Assembly: GCF_050436995.1 (NCBI RefSeq)
Contig: NC_134770.1
Coordinates: 8,504,501-8,568,500 of the forward strand
DNA length: 64,000 nucleotides
Source of the DNA: Anticarsia gemmatalis
Taxonomy: Eukaryota > Arthropoda > Insecta > Lepidoptera > Erebidae
Direction: 5' to 3'
A program made the translations under genes and the position numbers. The notes beneath the pieces are model-generated. The model saw only the letters and a program-made list of their open reading frames with translations. It did not search any database and was not told the origin of the DNA. This document shows positions 47,140-59,039 of the stretch, piece by piece; the first letter of the stretch is position 1; each line of letters begins with the position of its first letter.

Positions 47140-48255
47140 GATCTTTACTTTCATGGCTAAATTTCTGAATAGATAAGGATGAAAGGCTTAGTGGGAGGTC
47201 ACGTGCAGAAAAGAGAATAATACCTATGTACATACTATAATGCATTATTTAACTTTCGGACTAAGCTTTTTAAGATGTCCATTTTTGTATAGTTTTAAAG
47301 TTACTTGCTCTATTTTCTATTGAAAAATTAAATAATAGACAGGATGAAAATCTTAGTAATTATCCCAATTTTTTGCGAAGAATTTTTTATCACCGCTTTG
47401 AAATTTTGTTACAACTATCAAATAAATCCACGGAAAATCTCTCCAATCCCTACATTTCACATTAAAATAGTTATCCCAAAAAAAAATCCCAGCAATCGGC
47501 ATCATTCGTATGACACAATTCGTCTACGAATAGACAAGGCGAGGTTTCATTCACCGTGTATTTCTGTGTGCATGATATCACGCGCGGGAACATCGCGAGG
47601 CCGACGCGTTGCGAAATATTTGCTTTTTATATGACAAACCATTTGTTTGGTTATCGTGAGAAAATTAGAGGTTTTAGATCTTTAAGACAAAACGAAAAAT
47701 TATCAAACTTGTACTCGTAAAAGTTTCATCAAAAATACTTGAGCTGTGTAATTTTGCCGTACCTAAATAATTGAAATTATTATAGACTGAAAGATTATAT
47801 TAAGCTCTCATTTAATCCTAACGAAAATACGAAACTGTGACGTCACTATGTCGTATTTCTGCACCAAAATATGTTTTTGATTTCATAAAGAGTAGCTGAT
47901 TTAACTAGTAGTCGACTACTCTATATTAATGTTTCAAGTTGACCAGCAATATTATTTAATTGGTCGCATGAAAAGATTACCTTTAGAAAAAGTGAATACC
48001 TATGTTTTTGACGTTTTTAACTATTTGCGTGTAAAAGCTCAATGAAATTAATTCAACAATTAAGAACCTAATCAACGTATAAGCACTTAAACATGCTAAT
48101 TTTACATTTATTTCTATTTTTAGAACTGATATTTCAAGTTCATATAAAATTGGCAGAAAAACGGCAGTACTTATTAAATTTCTAAGCTTTAAATATTTGT
48201 AAAATAATTCAGAGAACCATATTCAATACTATACAATCACTAATTAATTTATGAT
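47140..48255. other. Anonymous AT-rich DNA
   Basis: The frame at 47344-47634 has no domain or composition shift. Nothing else was seen. Confidence 0.45.
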
Positions 48256-48261
48256 TATTTT

Positions 48262-48335
48262 ATGCGTAAATCGAACCCACGACCCTTGCATCAAAGAATC
48301 AGCTACGCGAGTCGTTTGACCCGTGCATCATTTAT
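48262..48335 (-). repeat. tRNA-like SINE head
   Basis: GCGTAAATCGAACCCACGAC and TCAGCTACGCGAGTCG. Antisense head. Confidence 0.45.
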
Positions 48336-48483
48336 AACAAGTATTATAATGATTACCGGGAAACTGGCGCCTTAAATAAAAATACATTTTGTTAGAAAAA
48401 CTACGTTATCTGATACCAATTACCGCGACTTTTACAAAAGAAAAACCAAGACTTCGCGCAGGAAACAAGATTTTTTCTTTATT

Positions 48484-48590
48484 TTACCACTACTGGTCAA
48501 ACGATCAGTTCCCAGAATGGGAGAAGGGCTAATGCCTTGAGTCCACCACGTTGTCGCTAGCCAATTGGGTAATTGACTGGGTTAACGAGA
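48484..48590 (+). repeat. Repeat of the CCACTGCTGGGCAAGGGTC family, diverged
   Basis: CAGTTCCCAGAATGGGAGAA, then GCCTTGAGTCCACCACGTTG and CTAGCCAATTGGGT. Confidence 0.55.
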
Positions 48591-49104
48591 AATGATTAAA
48601 CTTACTTTTGAAAGTTTCATCTAAAATGACGTTTAGTAATTTTTTTTCGCAAATAATTCTGAAATTGTAATTACTACAGACTAAAATACTTTACTAGGCG
48701 CTCATTTGATGCCGACGTAAATATGAAAGTGTTTTTTGGTATGATAAGGTAACAAACATGCATCCAAACTTTCGCATTTATAATAATATAAGTTACACAC
48801 ATAACTTGGAAAAGTCATTGGTAAACTGCCATAGCATTGAGCCCTCAAAACGTGAATTCTTATACCAACGCCATCAATATTTTTCTTTACACGTACAAAA
48901 TTCAATAAGCGATTCACATTATGTTCAATCTTATTGATATCCGAGCTCTTTTCAGCTAACCTAAGCATAAATACATACATACATATAACGCGCCGTGACA
49001 TTCAACAATAAAAACTCAATTACAATGTTGACCTCTGAAATGTGACTTTGGGAATATATTCTAAGTGTTATCTTGAAAAGGTAAGAACACATTTTAGCAT
49101 CTTA

Positions 49105-49462
49105 TAAGTCTAGCCTTTGTTCCATCTATGTTTGAGTCGGCTTCCAGTCTCACCAGATGCAGCTGAATACCAGTATTTTACATGGAGCGACTGTCTATCG
49201 GACCTCCACAACACAGTTACCTGGGCTATATAACACGATACATTTCGGTAAGATTGGTTCTCCGAACTTCAAACTTCTGACTACTGGTAACGACTGTCAA
49301 AGATTTCTGACAATGACTGAGCTCCTCCGTGCTTCTGAGGGCACGTAAATGTCAGTCCCGGTTGTTGTCTAATAAGATAACAGTCGTTAAGCCATGTCAA
49401 AGGCCTTTGAACTAAATAACTTTGACACCAGGTTGACCACCAACTATACGATGAAATGAAAA
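49105..49462 (+). mobile_element. Composite repeat: GTCGGCTTCCAGTCTCACC family joined to a 5S-SINE tail
   Basis: 49105-49312 matches the repeat at 31445-31735 (GGCTTCCAGTCTCACC, ACCAGTATTTTACATGGAGC, ACAGTTACCTGGGCTATA). From about 49317 it continues as the 3' half of the 5S-derived SINE (GAGCTCCTCCGTGCTTCTGA, GGGCACGTAA, CCGGTTGTTGTCTAATAAGA). The join is at a TGA microhomology. The frames across it are chance. Confidence 0.65.
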
Positions 49463-49745
49463 CTGCCAAATAGTCTTTGTGCTGTACCATTATACAAGTG
49501 TTTTCAATTCGATTCCCACGCGGTACAAGTAGAAATTTGTGTGAACTTTTTTTGTAATCTGCAATTGTTACTTCAGTGTACATTATGTCCAGTAAATTAT
49601 ATGTTTAGCATTACATAGCATTAAAACTTTCTACTTGTACTAAGCACTAGCAGTCAGATTTAAGAGAAATACATATAATATTATCTGACATCACGCTGCT
49701 ACCTATAGGAGTAGTGTAATTATCATAAACGTGATATTTTGATCA

Positions 49746-49940
49746 TCTTACTAGTATTATAAATTTATACAAAAGTTCGATCTTCTGAGTGTATGGCTTT
49801 GCTTGATTACTCCAAAACTACTGGACGGAATTTAATGAAATTTTGTACATAGAAAGTTATATTCTGGCTTGACACATAAGATTCTATATATCTTGGAAAA
49901 TCTCTTCCCGTGGACGAAATCGCGGGCAAAAGTTACTTAG
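49746..49940 (+). mobile_element. Helitron-like non-autonomous element
   Basis: A|TCTTACTAGTATTATAAATT at the start, CTGGACGGAATTTAATGAAA inside, and GACGAAATCGCGGGCAAAAG near the end. The terminal CTAG has become CTTAG. Confidence 0.65.
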
Positions 49941-50302
49941 ATATAAAAAAAATATAATTATACAATAACTTTAATATAATATAACTTATCCATTAGATCC
50001 AAAATGTTACTATCATATAAAAAATAACATCAGCAATTACTTTTTATATTTTACACATCTAATGGGTCTTCCCCCGTCAGTACTAAACATTTATATGAGA
50101 ATGCTCTCAAAGGTTCACAAGTATTTCGTTACATTGAACAATCTCAGTGAAATCATTCGGTTAATAGCTCTATGTACGTTTAAATAAATGTTAGTTTTAT
50201 TTCACCTGAGTATTTTTATTGCAGTTTCTTAGGTACTTAAATAAATGCCTTTACTTGCTTAGGTTTTTCAATATTTTCTTTTATTTATGTGTTTATTAAT
50301 TA

Positions 50303-50550
50303 CACGTTCGGTGCAATGGTTAACGTGCTCGCCGCGATAGCCGAAGCTCCGCGTGTGGGTTCGAAATCCACCCGGTACAAATATTTGTGTGATGAGTACG
50401 TGTATCTGTTCTGAGCCTGGTTGTTAAATGATGTATATCATTATGTATTCAGAAGTATATAAGTATGTTTATCAACCGTCGGATTTTTAATACATACAAG
50501 CTCTGCTTAGTTTGAATTAAGATGACCGTGTGTATGTCCAAAAATATGAT
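50303..50550 (+). mobile_element. tRNA-derived SINE (AAGCTCTGCTTAGTTTG tail family)
   Basis: GTGCAATGGTTAACGTGCTC (box A region) and GGGTTCGAAATCCACCCGG (box B) are followed by TGTGTGATGAGTACG, GTTCTGAGCCTGG, TATAAGTATGTTTATCA, CAAGCTCTGCTTAGTTTG and ATGACCGTGTGT. Same layout as 61279-61555. Confidence 0.85.
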
Positions 50551-50554
50551 ATTA

Positions 50555-50783
50555 CTAGATGCCGCCCGCGACTTCGTCTGCGTGGAAAACGTTCCCGTGT
50601 AAATCCCGATCCCTTAGGAACTCCGGGATAAAAGTAGATTCTATGTTATTCTGGGTCTTCAGCTACCTATACACCAAATTTCATCGTAATCGGTTCAGTA
50701 GTATTTGCGTGAAAGAGTAACAAACATCCATACATACATACATGACGTACATATACATACTCACAAACTTTCACATTTATAAT
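50555..50783 (-). mobile_element. Helitron-like non-autonomous element
   Basis: On the minus strand TCCTACTAATATTATAAATG leads to a CATACATACATA-type microsatellite, CTGAACCGATTACGATGAAA, and the end GACGAAGTCGCGGGCGGCAT with CTAG at 50558-50555. It follows directly after a SINE tail. Confidence 0.75.
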
Positions 50784-51163
50784 ATTAGTAGGAAGTTGTT
50801 ACAAAATTTTAGTATCACATTGTCTTTTTACTCGACCGGGTACTAAACCTAGGAACTCGTAATCAGCATACATACTGCTACTGAGTTTCCAATCAGTTTA
50901 TGCAATAATTACATGTTCAAATATTTGTTCACACTATAACTAATTAATCATATTAGTTTATTTGCACGTTCACCTAAATGTTATGAAAACAATTATTATT
51001 ATAATATAAATAGTGATATTTCAATAATAATAATTTGTAACTAATTGTGCTGTTATTGGCATTAGTTTAGTAAATATTTTGAAAACTAAATTATAACACA
51101 CAATGTTTGCTAAGGGAGGGGTCATTGACCTTATTTAGCTATAGTGTACCTAATATAATAATA

Positions 51164-51520
51164 ATGTCGTCCTGGCCGATTTCGACTACAGCGGCCAGTT
51201 TCATTGAAACCAGCCAACTGTGCAGGACTTTGTTTATAGTGGCCAAGTGATTGCACAATACACAGGTACACTCTATATTTCTTTACTCTCATGGTTTGGT
51301 GGGACGGATAACCGACACGACCAGAGAGAGGTCAGGCACTGGACCGACGGCTTTACGTGCTCTCCGAGGCACTGAGCTCTACAACCTCAACTTCCAAACT
51401 CCGGTCTATCTCTGAGAATAATTTAACAGAAAACTCATAAAAGACTTATTGGCCCGACACAGGATTCGAACTTGGGGCAGCAGGTTAATACCTAAACTAC
51501 CGCGCCACAAACGCTTTGTG
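51164..51520 (-). mobile_element. tRNA-derived SINE, near full-length
   Basis: The minus-strand head around 51515-51446 has GTTCGAATCCTGTGTCGGGC (box B). The body includes CGTAAAGCCGTCGGTCCAGT and CGTGTCGGTTATCCGTCCCA. The tail is GAGAGTAAAGAAATATAGAG, CTTGGCCACTATAAACAAAG and TAGTCGAAATCGGCCAGGAC. It ends in AT-rich triplets. Confidence 0.8.
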
Positions 51521-52218
51521 CTATATGTAAGTAAATTAGAAATGCGTCAAAGGAGAAGACGGGATTCGAACCTTGTCCAGCAATATTCTAGCATACTTTT
51601 AATCATAAAATCTCTGTAGTAATGAGCATGGTCTCGTGTTAGTATCTGACGTCATGTATCAAACGGTTGCGTCAACTTGGAAGGTTGCCAGTGACACCTC
51701 GCGGTAAATACGTGCACTATAATTGTGAAGTTATTACTACATGCATTTAGCAAGAAATCGTAAAAATAACGACATGTGTCTAAGATATAAGGCGGACAAT
51801 TTTAGTTAGTAATGAGGCGGCTTTTTCTCGGCTTTTTTGAACTTAAGGTGTATATACGAAGATTGCGGTTAAACAACACAAATAGTTATTATCTTTGACG
51901 TAAAAAAATATAAATTTTGAAAGACTTTTGTGTATTTGTAGCTTTTAAAGGAGAAAATGAATTTTAATGTTTTCTATATTAAAAATCACCTAACAACTTA
52001 TTTCGTGTAAAAGCAGACCCTAAACAATTAGGTACCTGGAATTACACAAAAGTTACTCCGTGTGCAAATAGAATACGCAACTGATTATATTCTAGTTTAT
52101 AGATTTTTAAAAAAGCTAAAATATTTTCAGGTAAAAATAACGATTTAAAAAACAGAATCAGTTTTCTTTGGTTCTAAATCACAATAAAAAACATCACTGG
52201 ACAATTCACAACACAAAC

Positions 52219-52311
52219 ACAAACTAAGCAGAGCTTAAACTATGGTAACCAGATAACTGATAAACATACTTATATACCCCTAAGTACATACTTATTTAGA
52301 TAAATTAGTAA
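52219..52311 (-). mobile_element. SINE tail fragment (AAGCTCTGCTTAGTTTG family)
   Basis: The reverse complement has TATAAGTATGTTTATCAGTT, TGGTTACCATAGTTT and AAGCTCTGCTTAGTTTG, matching the 61.3-kb SINE tail. The head is missing. Confidence 0.75.
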
Positions 52312-52849
52312 TGATTTGAACCCTATTCATTAAATATTTAATCCCGACTTTCATCAATCGCTAAAAATACTTCCCACAACTTTTATTCTTTCGCAAGAAA
52401 AATGCATAAATATAAATATCTGTAACTCCACTTGTTCATTATCATAAAGTGTATAACACAGAATGAGCTCGTAATACCTTCCGCTATCAGCGGTATGTGG
52501 GCCGTCCAGCTAAATGTAGTGCCGCCATGCCGCTTCAAACGTTACCACAATGCTGGATTTAGATACACGCTTTTATTATTTTGGATTTCATTAGCCGAGT
52601 AGTAAAGCATTCGGTTACTTACTAATGACTGATAGTAGTAACGTTATATCTATATTGACATTATAAAGAGCAAAAGTTGTTGCGTTGTCCATTTGACACG
52701 CATTTATTCCTAAACGACTGACCTGAACTTTAGCATACAATTATTTATTATTAAAAGGAGTGTCGACAATATAAACACAAATATTTAAAATGAAATAAAT
52801 AGACATGTGCTTTTTTTTACATTGTGCATACATACCTAATCATTAATAT

Positions 52850-52985
52850 AAAACCACGCCTTATTTCCATAGGCAGGTAGAGACTAAAAAAAGCTACTTG
52901 GTACGATTCTTACAAGCTTCCCTTGTTTCATTCACATCCATACATCTTGTCATACAGGTCCGCCGGTTTTCAGTTCATCATGCAT
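52850..52985 (-). mobile_element. LINE 3'-terminal remnant, best-preserved copy
   Basis: On the minus strand M-D-V-N-E-T-R-E-A-C-K-N-R-T-K is readable before a TAG. Plus-strand landmarks are CACGCCTTATTTCCATAGGC and TCCATACATCTTGTCATACA. This copy supports reading the family as a LINE C-terminus. Confidence 0.65.
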
Positions 52986-54237
52986 ATGATCTTTGTAGTG
53001 TGAATGTCTGATAAAGACGTCCGCTGCATATTAATACTAATTAAAATATCCGATTTAATAGAATAAAGACAAGAGATTCTTCCAAAAAATATCTGTAAGT
53101 AAATGAAGTAAGGTGTGAAACTCGGCTAAAGGAAATAAAAGTCAGAAAAATTGGTAAGCCTGATAGTTGTCTAAACTGTTATTTAAGTAATGCATTTAAA
53201 ACATTTCAATACAAGAGAAATCTTAAGTAACTAGTGTATTGTGTTTCAATTATCATTTCACACAATTTTATTACACACATCTACTTTTATTACTTCATAC
53301 ACAAAGCGCGGGTTTTGTGAATTTCCAGCCAGCTATTTGGATGCTAAACTAATCCGACTATAACCATCGGAATAGCTGTTTTAGGTGTATGATAAAATGG
53401 CGATCGGATTCCGTATATTATTTGGCCTAGATACTAGTATTGGTACATTTGAGTTTAACTGGCTATACAGTCCAAACGATAAATTTGTACTAATCCATAG
53501 TTATTTTATAAAACAATATGTTACGGCTTGAACATTTAAACTGCTTTTACAGCTAAACTGCTAAACCGATTTTGATGTATTTGCGGGAGTGATAGGTTAT
53601 ATTTAAGTAAAATTTTATCGCCTGCTTTTTCTACAAAGGTAACCTTAGAAGGCTAATGACATTATTTAAGGAATTTTAGTCTGTGTGTGTTCGCCTGTTT
53701 GTTACACGGTAACTCAAAAACGGCTGATCGGAATTTAATGTAATCACAATGACATAATGCCAATTCCTGAAATAACTCAATCAAGCTTTTATAGTTTTAT
53801 TAGATAAATAAAAATAACACTCTCGATCCAATAAAAAAACTAAAATACGATAATTTTCCTTCACTTTTCTCGGAACTCGTTTTCCCATTAACATTATGAA
53901 TGGAACTTCAATATTTATGAGTGATATAAATCGTGACTGTGTCGTGACGGTGTCGTGTCGTCCCTCAGTAAAACAAACAACTCATAAATATCTTATAGAT
54001 GGCGATATTGAGAATAAATAGTAACGTTTCTAGGTTGAGTACAGTTCAAGGATCTTTTAGTTTTTGTTGGAATATTATGGCTATTTTTGTAGGGAGGATT
54101 TCGATACATTTATTTCTAACGTGTGTTTTATGCATTAATGCATTTTTTTTCGTATATATAGTGGTAAATTTAGTGTTCAAGTGGTCCATGCCTGAAGGCC
54201 TTTGACATGATTTAACCACTGTTACATACATATATGA

Positions 54238-54315
54238 TATCAAGCCTTTTTCCCACACAGGCAGAGACCAAACCACGCCTCTAGGTACTATCCTTACAAA
54301 CTATTTATTGATTAC
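54238..54315 (-). mobile_element. LINE 3'-terminal remnant, short
   Basis: AAGCCTTTTTCCCACACAGG, CAGAGACCAAACCACGCCTC and ACTATCCTTACAAACTA on the plus strand. Confidence 0.5.
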
Positions 54316-54587
54316 AATCCAGATAAGTTATGCATATAAAAGCTCTCTATTAAGTTAGACAATATAAAACGTATTTTCACGTTATTTTTCCATAGTCATA
54401 CATACATACATACAAATGCAGTTTGTTGGTATATTATCTTTGTAGCGAAGGCTTCAACGTTCATTGTATTGATACTCCCCGTGATTGATTGGTTCCGTCT
54501 TATGTAGGTCACACGTACTATACACATAGTATATACAACGAATGTATACGCGAAAGTAAATAAGTTGTATGTCTTAAGACAACGAGA

Positions 54588-54747
54588 AGAGAATTTTGCA
54601 AACATACAAACAATGGACTCAAAGTAAGAAACAGGCGGGATAAATAATTTGTAGATATTGTTTTCAAAATCCAAAATTTTATCATGTGGTAATCGAATTT
54701 AAGATCGCAATTTTACTGAAGCACTGCATTAGCTTAACCACTGCCAT
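54588..54747 (-). mobile_element. tRNA-derived SINE, antisense, diverged
   Basis: TTGCAAACATACAAACAATG, then GGTAATCGAATTTAAGATCG and GCTTAACCACTGCC read as tail and head of the 20.0-kb family in reverse. Confidence 0.55.
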
Positions 54748-55324
54748 GTTGAAGGCAAGCCTGTCGCCATATACCGGGGTCTAGATCCGAAAAAACAAAC
54801 TTTAAAACAATTTGCTGATACCTTACTCGCTTCGTGGGTGGACGTTCGGAACCTGGTTCGTCATAACCAGGGAACCGATTTCTATAACAAATGGCTATCG
54901 AGATTTTTTTCCATTGATCAGTAGCTTAAGTCTCTAATACTAGTGACTACCGGCAACCGGCTAGCTATCGAGAAATCGCCTCTAGCGGGCTCCGTAAGAA
55001 CTATTTTTGCAGTAAATTTTAAATGTCAGACTACTTGACAGTACCGTCTGTAGAGAATTGCGCTTGAGGACACATAAAATAAATTAGAAGGAACTTATTT
55101 TTCAAGTTTAAAATGTCAAACTCTCGATTCAAACTCGATACGATAGTGTTCTACGTTAACACAATGTTAGCGTTCTTTCATCTCGAGCTATTAATATATT
55201 ACGTACTGTGTGAACAGACTGACATAATACTAATGACTTATACTGAAATAGAACGGCGCTACATGTACAAACTTTAAACAGAAAATATACAAATATTAAG
55301 AACATTTTTGCACATTCTGCCTAT

Positions 55325-55395
55325 TGTGATTCGTATAGATAGTACGGGTATAGACCATGATGTCCCAGGTTCAATTCTCAGGTAGAGCAATGTGA
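55325..55395 (+). repeat. tRNA-like SINE head
   Basis: GTCCCAGGTTCAATTCTCAG is a degenerate box B about 240 bp before the LINE remnant. A second box B (TCGGATTCGGTTCCCGGGTG) is at 55468-55487. Confidence 0.4.
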
Positions 55396-55643
55396 TAGTG
55401 GCTGTTTTCCTAATTTCTGTTGTAATCTCTAAGTTTGGTGAAATGCCCGGTATTTGTTAATAAAGTCTCGGATTCGGTTCCCGGGTGGGGCACCATAAAT
55501 TAAGAATATCTAAACTTATAAACAGCACTACACGCAAAATCCTACACTACGGCCTACACCACTGGTCATAACAGTCGTAATAAAGTATCTACAATTTCGA
55601 CAAAAATTCTCTTATATTTCGTATCGTAATATTTATGTGATGT

Positions 55644-56500
55644 GATATTATATTATTTGCAGATGACACTTCACTCATTTTTAAAGTAGATCGTTCGAAG
55701 TCTTGTTTTATTGATATCAATAGTATTCTTGAACAGGTCCACAACTGGTTCACTTGTAATAATCTGTTATTAAATTCTAACAAAACTAAGTGCATTAGGT
55801 TCACTATGCCCAACGCGAGGAATTCAGGTACTAACATAGTCGTAAATGGGCAAACTATCGATTTGGTAGATTCGGCAACTTTTTTAGGTATCAGTCTGGA
55901 TAGCAAGCTCCAATGGGGCACTCAGATAGCGCATCTCTCGGGGAGACTCAGCTCCGCCGCGTACGCAATCAGAAAAGTAAGACAGTTTGCTGGTGTGGAT
56001 GCGGCAAGACTGGTTTACTTTAGTTATTTTCACAGCGTCATGTCTTACGGTATATTACTGTGGGGTAAGGCTGCTGATATAGATGTTATTTTTGTCCTTC
56101 AAAAAAGAGCTATCCGTGCAATTTATAGTTTAGGAGCGCGAGACTCCTTGAGAGAGCTTTTTGGGCAGATAGGGATACTGACGGTGTCATCACAGTATGT
56201 GCTTGCAAACTTGTTGTATATAAAACAAAATTTAGGGACTTTCGCAACAATAGCGATAGACACAATTACAACACTAGAAACAGACACAAATTAGTAGGTC
56301 CCCATCATCGTTTACACAAGGTGCACAATTCGTTTGTAGGTCTCGGCATTCGTTTCTTCAACAAGCTTCCAAAGCACATCATGGATTTACCCCTGCCAAA
56401 ATTCAAAGTTGCTGTTAAGGAACATCTCGTTAGGAAAGCTTATTACAGAATTGATGAGTATCTAAACGACAATAGCTCTTGGGTTAAGTCGCTCGCTTGA
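55644..56500 (+). pseudogene. Non-LTR retrotransposon (LINE) reverse transcriptase, C-terminal half, 5'-truncated and frameshifted
   Basis: An open frame starts D-I-I-L-F-A-D-D-T at 55644. A-D-D (55659-55667) is the catalytic motif of reverse transcriptase. Further along come F-L-G-I-S-L-D, L-Q-W, Y-G-I-L-L-W-G and Q-K-R-A-I-R-A-I, the usual blocks downstream of the palm in Jockey/CR1-like LINEs. The frame closes at TAG 56292-56294, but the LINE sequence continues in another frame (Y-N-T-R-N-R-H-K-L-V-G-P-H-H) to TGA 56498-56500. A one-base indel near 56235-56245 therefore broke the gene. In-frame stops lie directly 5' of the ADD region, so the palm start and the endonuclease are absent. This is a dead copy. 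Confidence 0.9.
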
Positions 56501-56579
56501 TTAGGATTCTTTGAAATTAGGGAACTTTGCTATAAATTGTATAAACTCAGTAGCAGTAGGTCTAAATATTGTAAAATAT

Positions 56580-56662
56580 TAAAAAAAAAAAAAAAAAAAA
56601 AGACAACTCCCGCACTAAGAATTGCTCTTGTGTCGCGGGGACTTTTACAAACATACATATGG
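56580..56662 (-). mobile_element. SINE tail fragment (GTCCCCGCGACACAAGAGC family)
   Basis: The reverse complement reads CATACATATGTTTGTAAAAG, then CCCCGCGACACAAGAGC, then GCGGGAGTTGTC and a T run. The same tail is found on the full-length SINE at 19985-20225, including the terminal GTC-T run. The A run at 56580-56600 is therefore the T tail of this antisense SINE rather than the LINE poly(A). Confidence 0.7.
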
Positions 56663-56829
56663 GCAATTAATGATGCAAATAGGTGATGTTACGTACAATT
56701 TGATGTTATTCATAAAACTGTCACTTTTTTCTTTTATAATGTTCACAACCAGTGTGCTCACTTGCTGCCCATATTCTTATTATCACATGCTAGTAGGTGC
56801 TCCCAACATACGGTATGATCAGAGACTAA

Positions 56830-57435
56830 TAAATAACCTAGCTATGTTCATTTAACTTAATTGACGTTTAGTCTGTATCGCTGATTGTTGGCAGCTCCTC
56901 GCATGATCAATTATTGTATCAACCACATTGTAAAACTTTTTGGCGATTGAAAAGAGTGGCCGTGAGTTTCTCGCTAGCTCTTCTCATAAGGCTCTACCCC
57001 CTTTCCGAGCTAGTGGTAAATTCAGTAATTGTAACGACTATCATAAGTGTCATTATTTGACCTAGGAAATGATGAATAAATGAATATATGAATAAATGAA
57101 TAAATAAACAAGAATGTGTAAAAGGTCAAAGTAAATAAAAAAAATAACCTAGCTATGTTCATTTAACTTAATTGACGTTTAGTCTATATCGCTGATTGTT
57201 GGCAGCTCCTCGCATGATCAATTATTGTATCAACCACATTGTAAAACTTTTTGGCGATTGAAAAGAGTGGCCGTGAGTTTCTCGCTAGCTCTTCTCATAA
57301 GGCTCTACCCCCTTTCCGAGCTAGTGGTAGATTCAGTAATTGTAACGACTATCATAAGTGTCATTATTTGACCTAGGAAATGATGAATAAATGAATAAAT
57401 GAATAAATAAACAAGAATGTGTAAAAGGTCAAAGT
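56830..57435. repeat. Tandem duplication of a LINE 3' UTR segment, period 311 bp, two copies
   Basis: Copy 1 (56830-57140) and copy 2 (57141-57435) are nearly identical. The first copy has GTCTGTATCG where the second has GTCTATATCG, AAATTC versus AGATTC, and 8 extra bases in its ATGAATAA microsatellite. The low divergence implies a recent duplication, or an assembly artefact at a tandem repeat. Confidence 0.9.
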
Positions 57436-57679
57436 CCATTTAGTTGGTGTAATATAAAAGTGATGTGTTCACCGCACAGATAAACATGTTCTATTATAAC
57501 ATCACGACGTCTAAATAAATGGGGCCGACAGTATACGAATTATTCGTACGGCGGTGACCCGTTTTGAAAACGTGATTACATAGATATTCGTGCCACGTGG
57601 TTGTGTTCGTAAATTTAACGAAAGCATGAAAGTATATTTTTTAAATTATAATGATAGGAAGAGAAAATAGTCTCAATAT

Positions 57680-57765
57680 AAAGTACTTTTTTGTGTGGGA
57701 ATCGAACCAACAACTCCCTAACGCAGAGATACCGTGGCGACCGCTTTAACCAATGTACCATGAAT
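57680..57765 (-). repeat. tRNA-like SINE head
   Basis: GTGGGAATCGAACCAACAAC, CAGAGATACCGTGGCGACCG and TTTAACCAATGTACC. Confidence 0.55.
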
Positions 57766-58911
57766 TGAATTCACGCTGGTCAAGTGCGAAATGGAGGCTT
57801 AGCACCCCTTCAGGAACTGTATTAACCCTTAGGCACACATGAATTCATCACTATGTTTTCAGACTGTACTCACACCTAACTTTTTTACAATATTTTCTAG
57901 CATTTTCTATAAAATTCTGTTGTGTTTTGTGATAAAGCTTCGGTGTAAATGTCGGCTTATATCTATTGTTCTTGAATCGTTCTTGTATAGAGTTTGTTTT
58001 CAATGCAAGTGCGATCTTGTTGAACTTTTAACGTTTCTTTTGCGATTCAGTGTTTTTATATTTTTGTTTTTCTTACATTTTTATTCATAATAAATATTTT
58101 GGAAGTTGAATTTTGATTTATGTTAGTTATTTTTTCTTCCACATATGGACATAATCGATTATAATAATATATGTTATAAATGCAAACGGCTGTCTTTGTG
58201 AGGTTTTTTCAGATAAGCAGCCGAACCAATTGTTAAAAATAGATATTTCTAAATAAATTGCGGATAGATCCGAGTGGACTTTATAATATAATTTTACAAA
58301 TATTCTTGCAAATATAATGATTCTATAAAAAGATATAGTAACAAAATACGAAAGTGCCCAGTGCCCATTACGTTGAATATTTTTCCTTTTACAAGATATA
58401 AACATTATCACGTTACACCAACAGGAAAATTACACCTTTCATCAAAATATTATGATATTATATTGTTATAAAAAATAGATCATTAATACGAATAGAAACT
58501 GAATCACAGCTTGTTTAACAGAGACTTAATATCTTCCTTGTGAGCTATTTCAGCTGAATTACATCGAAAATTGTTCAGCAGTTTTTGCGTTAATTTGATG
58601 TACTCAAGCAAAGATCTAAATTAGAAATATTTAACATTATATATATTATTTTTTTTTTAGTCAGCCTGGGACCACGGCGATTGCAACCTGCGCCGAAACG
58701 GTTTTTGGTTGTCGAATTAAGAAATAAATTTTATTCTATGTTGGTATGTCTATTAAATTATTTCGTATGATTTAAAAGAAAAAACATTTATTTTTGTTTA
58801 CTGTTGACTAAGTTTCACAAACTGAATGTAAGTTTGAATGCCTAATTGGTATATTGCATATGTATGAGTACTGAAAGAAAAAAAGCGCTTTGCTTTATTT
58901 CTATTAAATAA

Positions 58912-59010
58912 CTAGCTTACGCCCGTGACTTCACTCGCATGGTATTTTTTTCAGAAAATAGTAATTTATTTTCTATGCCGAAGTTGCCGTTGCCAAAGTT
59001 TATCTAAATC
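58912..59010 (-). mobile_element. Helitron-like 3' fragment
   Basis: CTAGCTTACGCCCGTGACTT starts an antisense element that keeps the CCAAAGTTTATCTAAATCGG core and is truncated next to a SINE. Confidence 0.55.
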
Positions 59011-59039
59011 GGTTGAGCTTATTGGTTGATCTCACCCGA

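Larger units (their letters stand above)
55632..57140 (+). mobile_element. 5'-truncated Jockey/CR1-like LINE, body and 3' UTR, with a SINE insertion
   Basis: The decayed reverse transcriptase is followed by non-coding sequence (56501-56578), an A-rich run abutting an antisense SINE tail (56580-56662), and then, from about 56830, a segment with GAGTGGCCGTGAGTTTCTCG and AATGATGAATAAATGAAT repeats typical of lepidopteran LINE 3' UTRs. A related 3' UTR occurs at 4278-4420. The most economical reading is one LINE split by a SINE. The outer limits are approximate. Confidence 0.6.

Noticed and set aside
49157..49583. Coding frames on both strands
   Set aside because: They lie inside interspersed repeats; length comes from repeat composition.
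56622..56855. 77-codon frame after the LINE
   Set aside because: It begins in the SINE tail fragment and continues in LINE 3' UTR. No protein similarity was seen.
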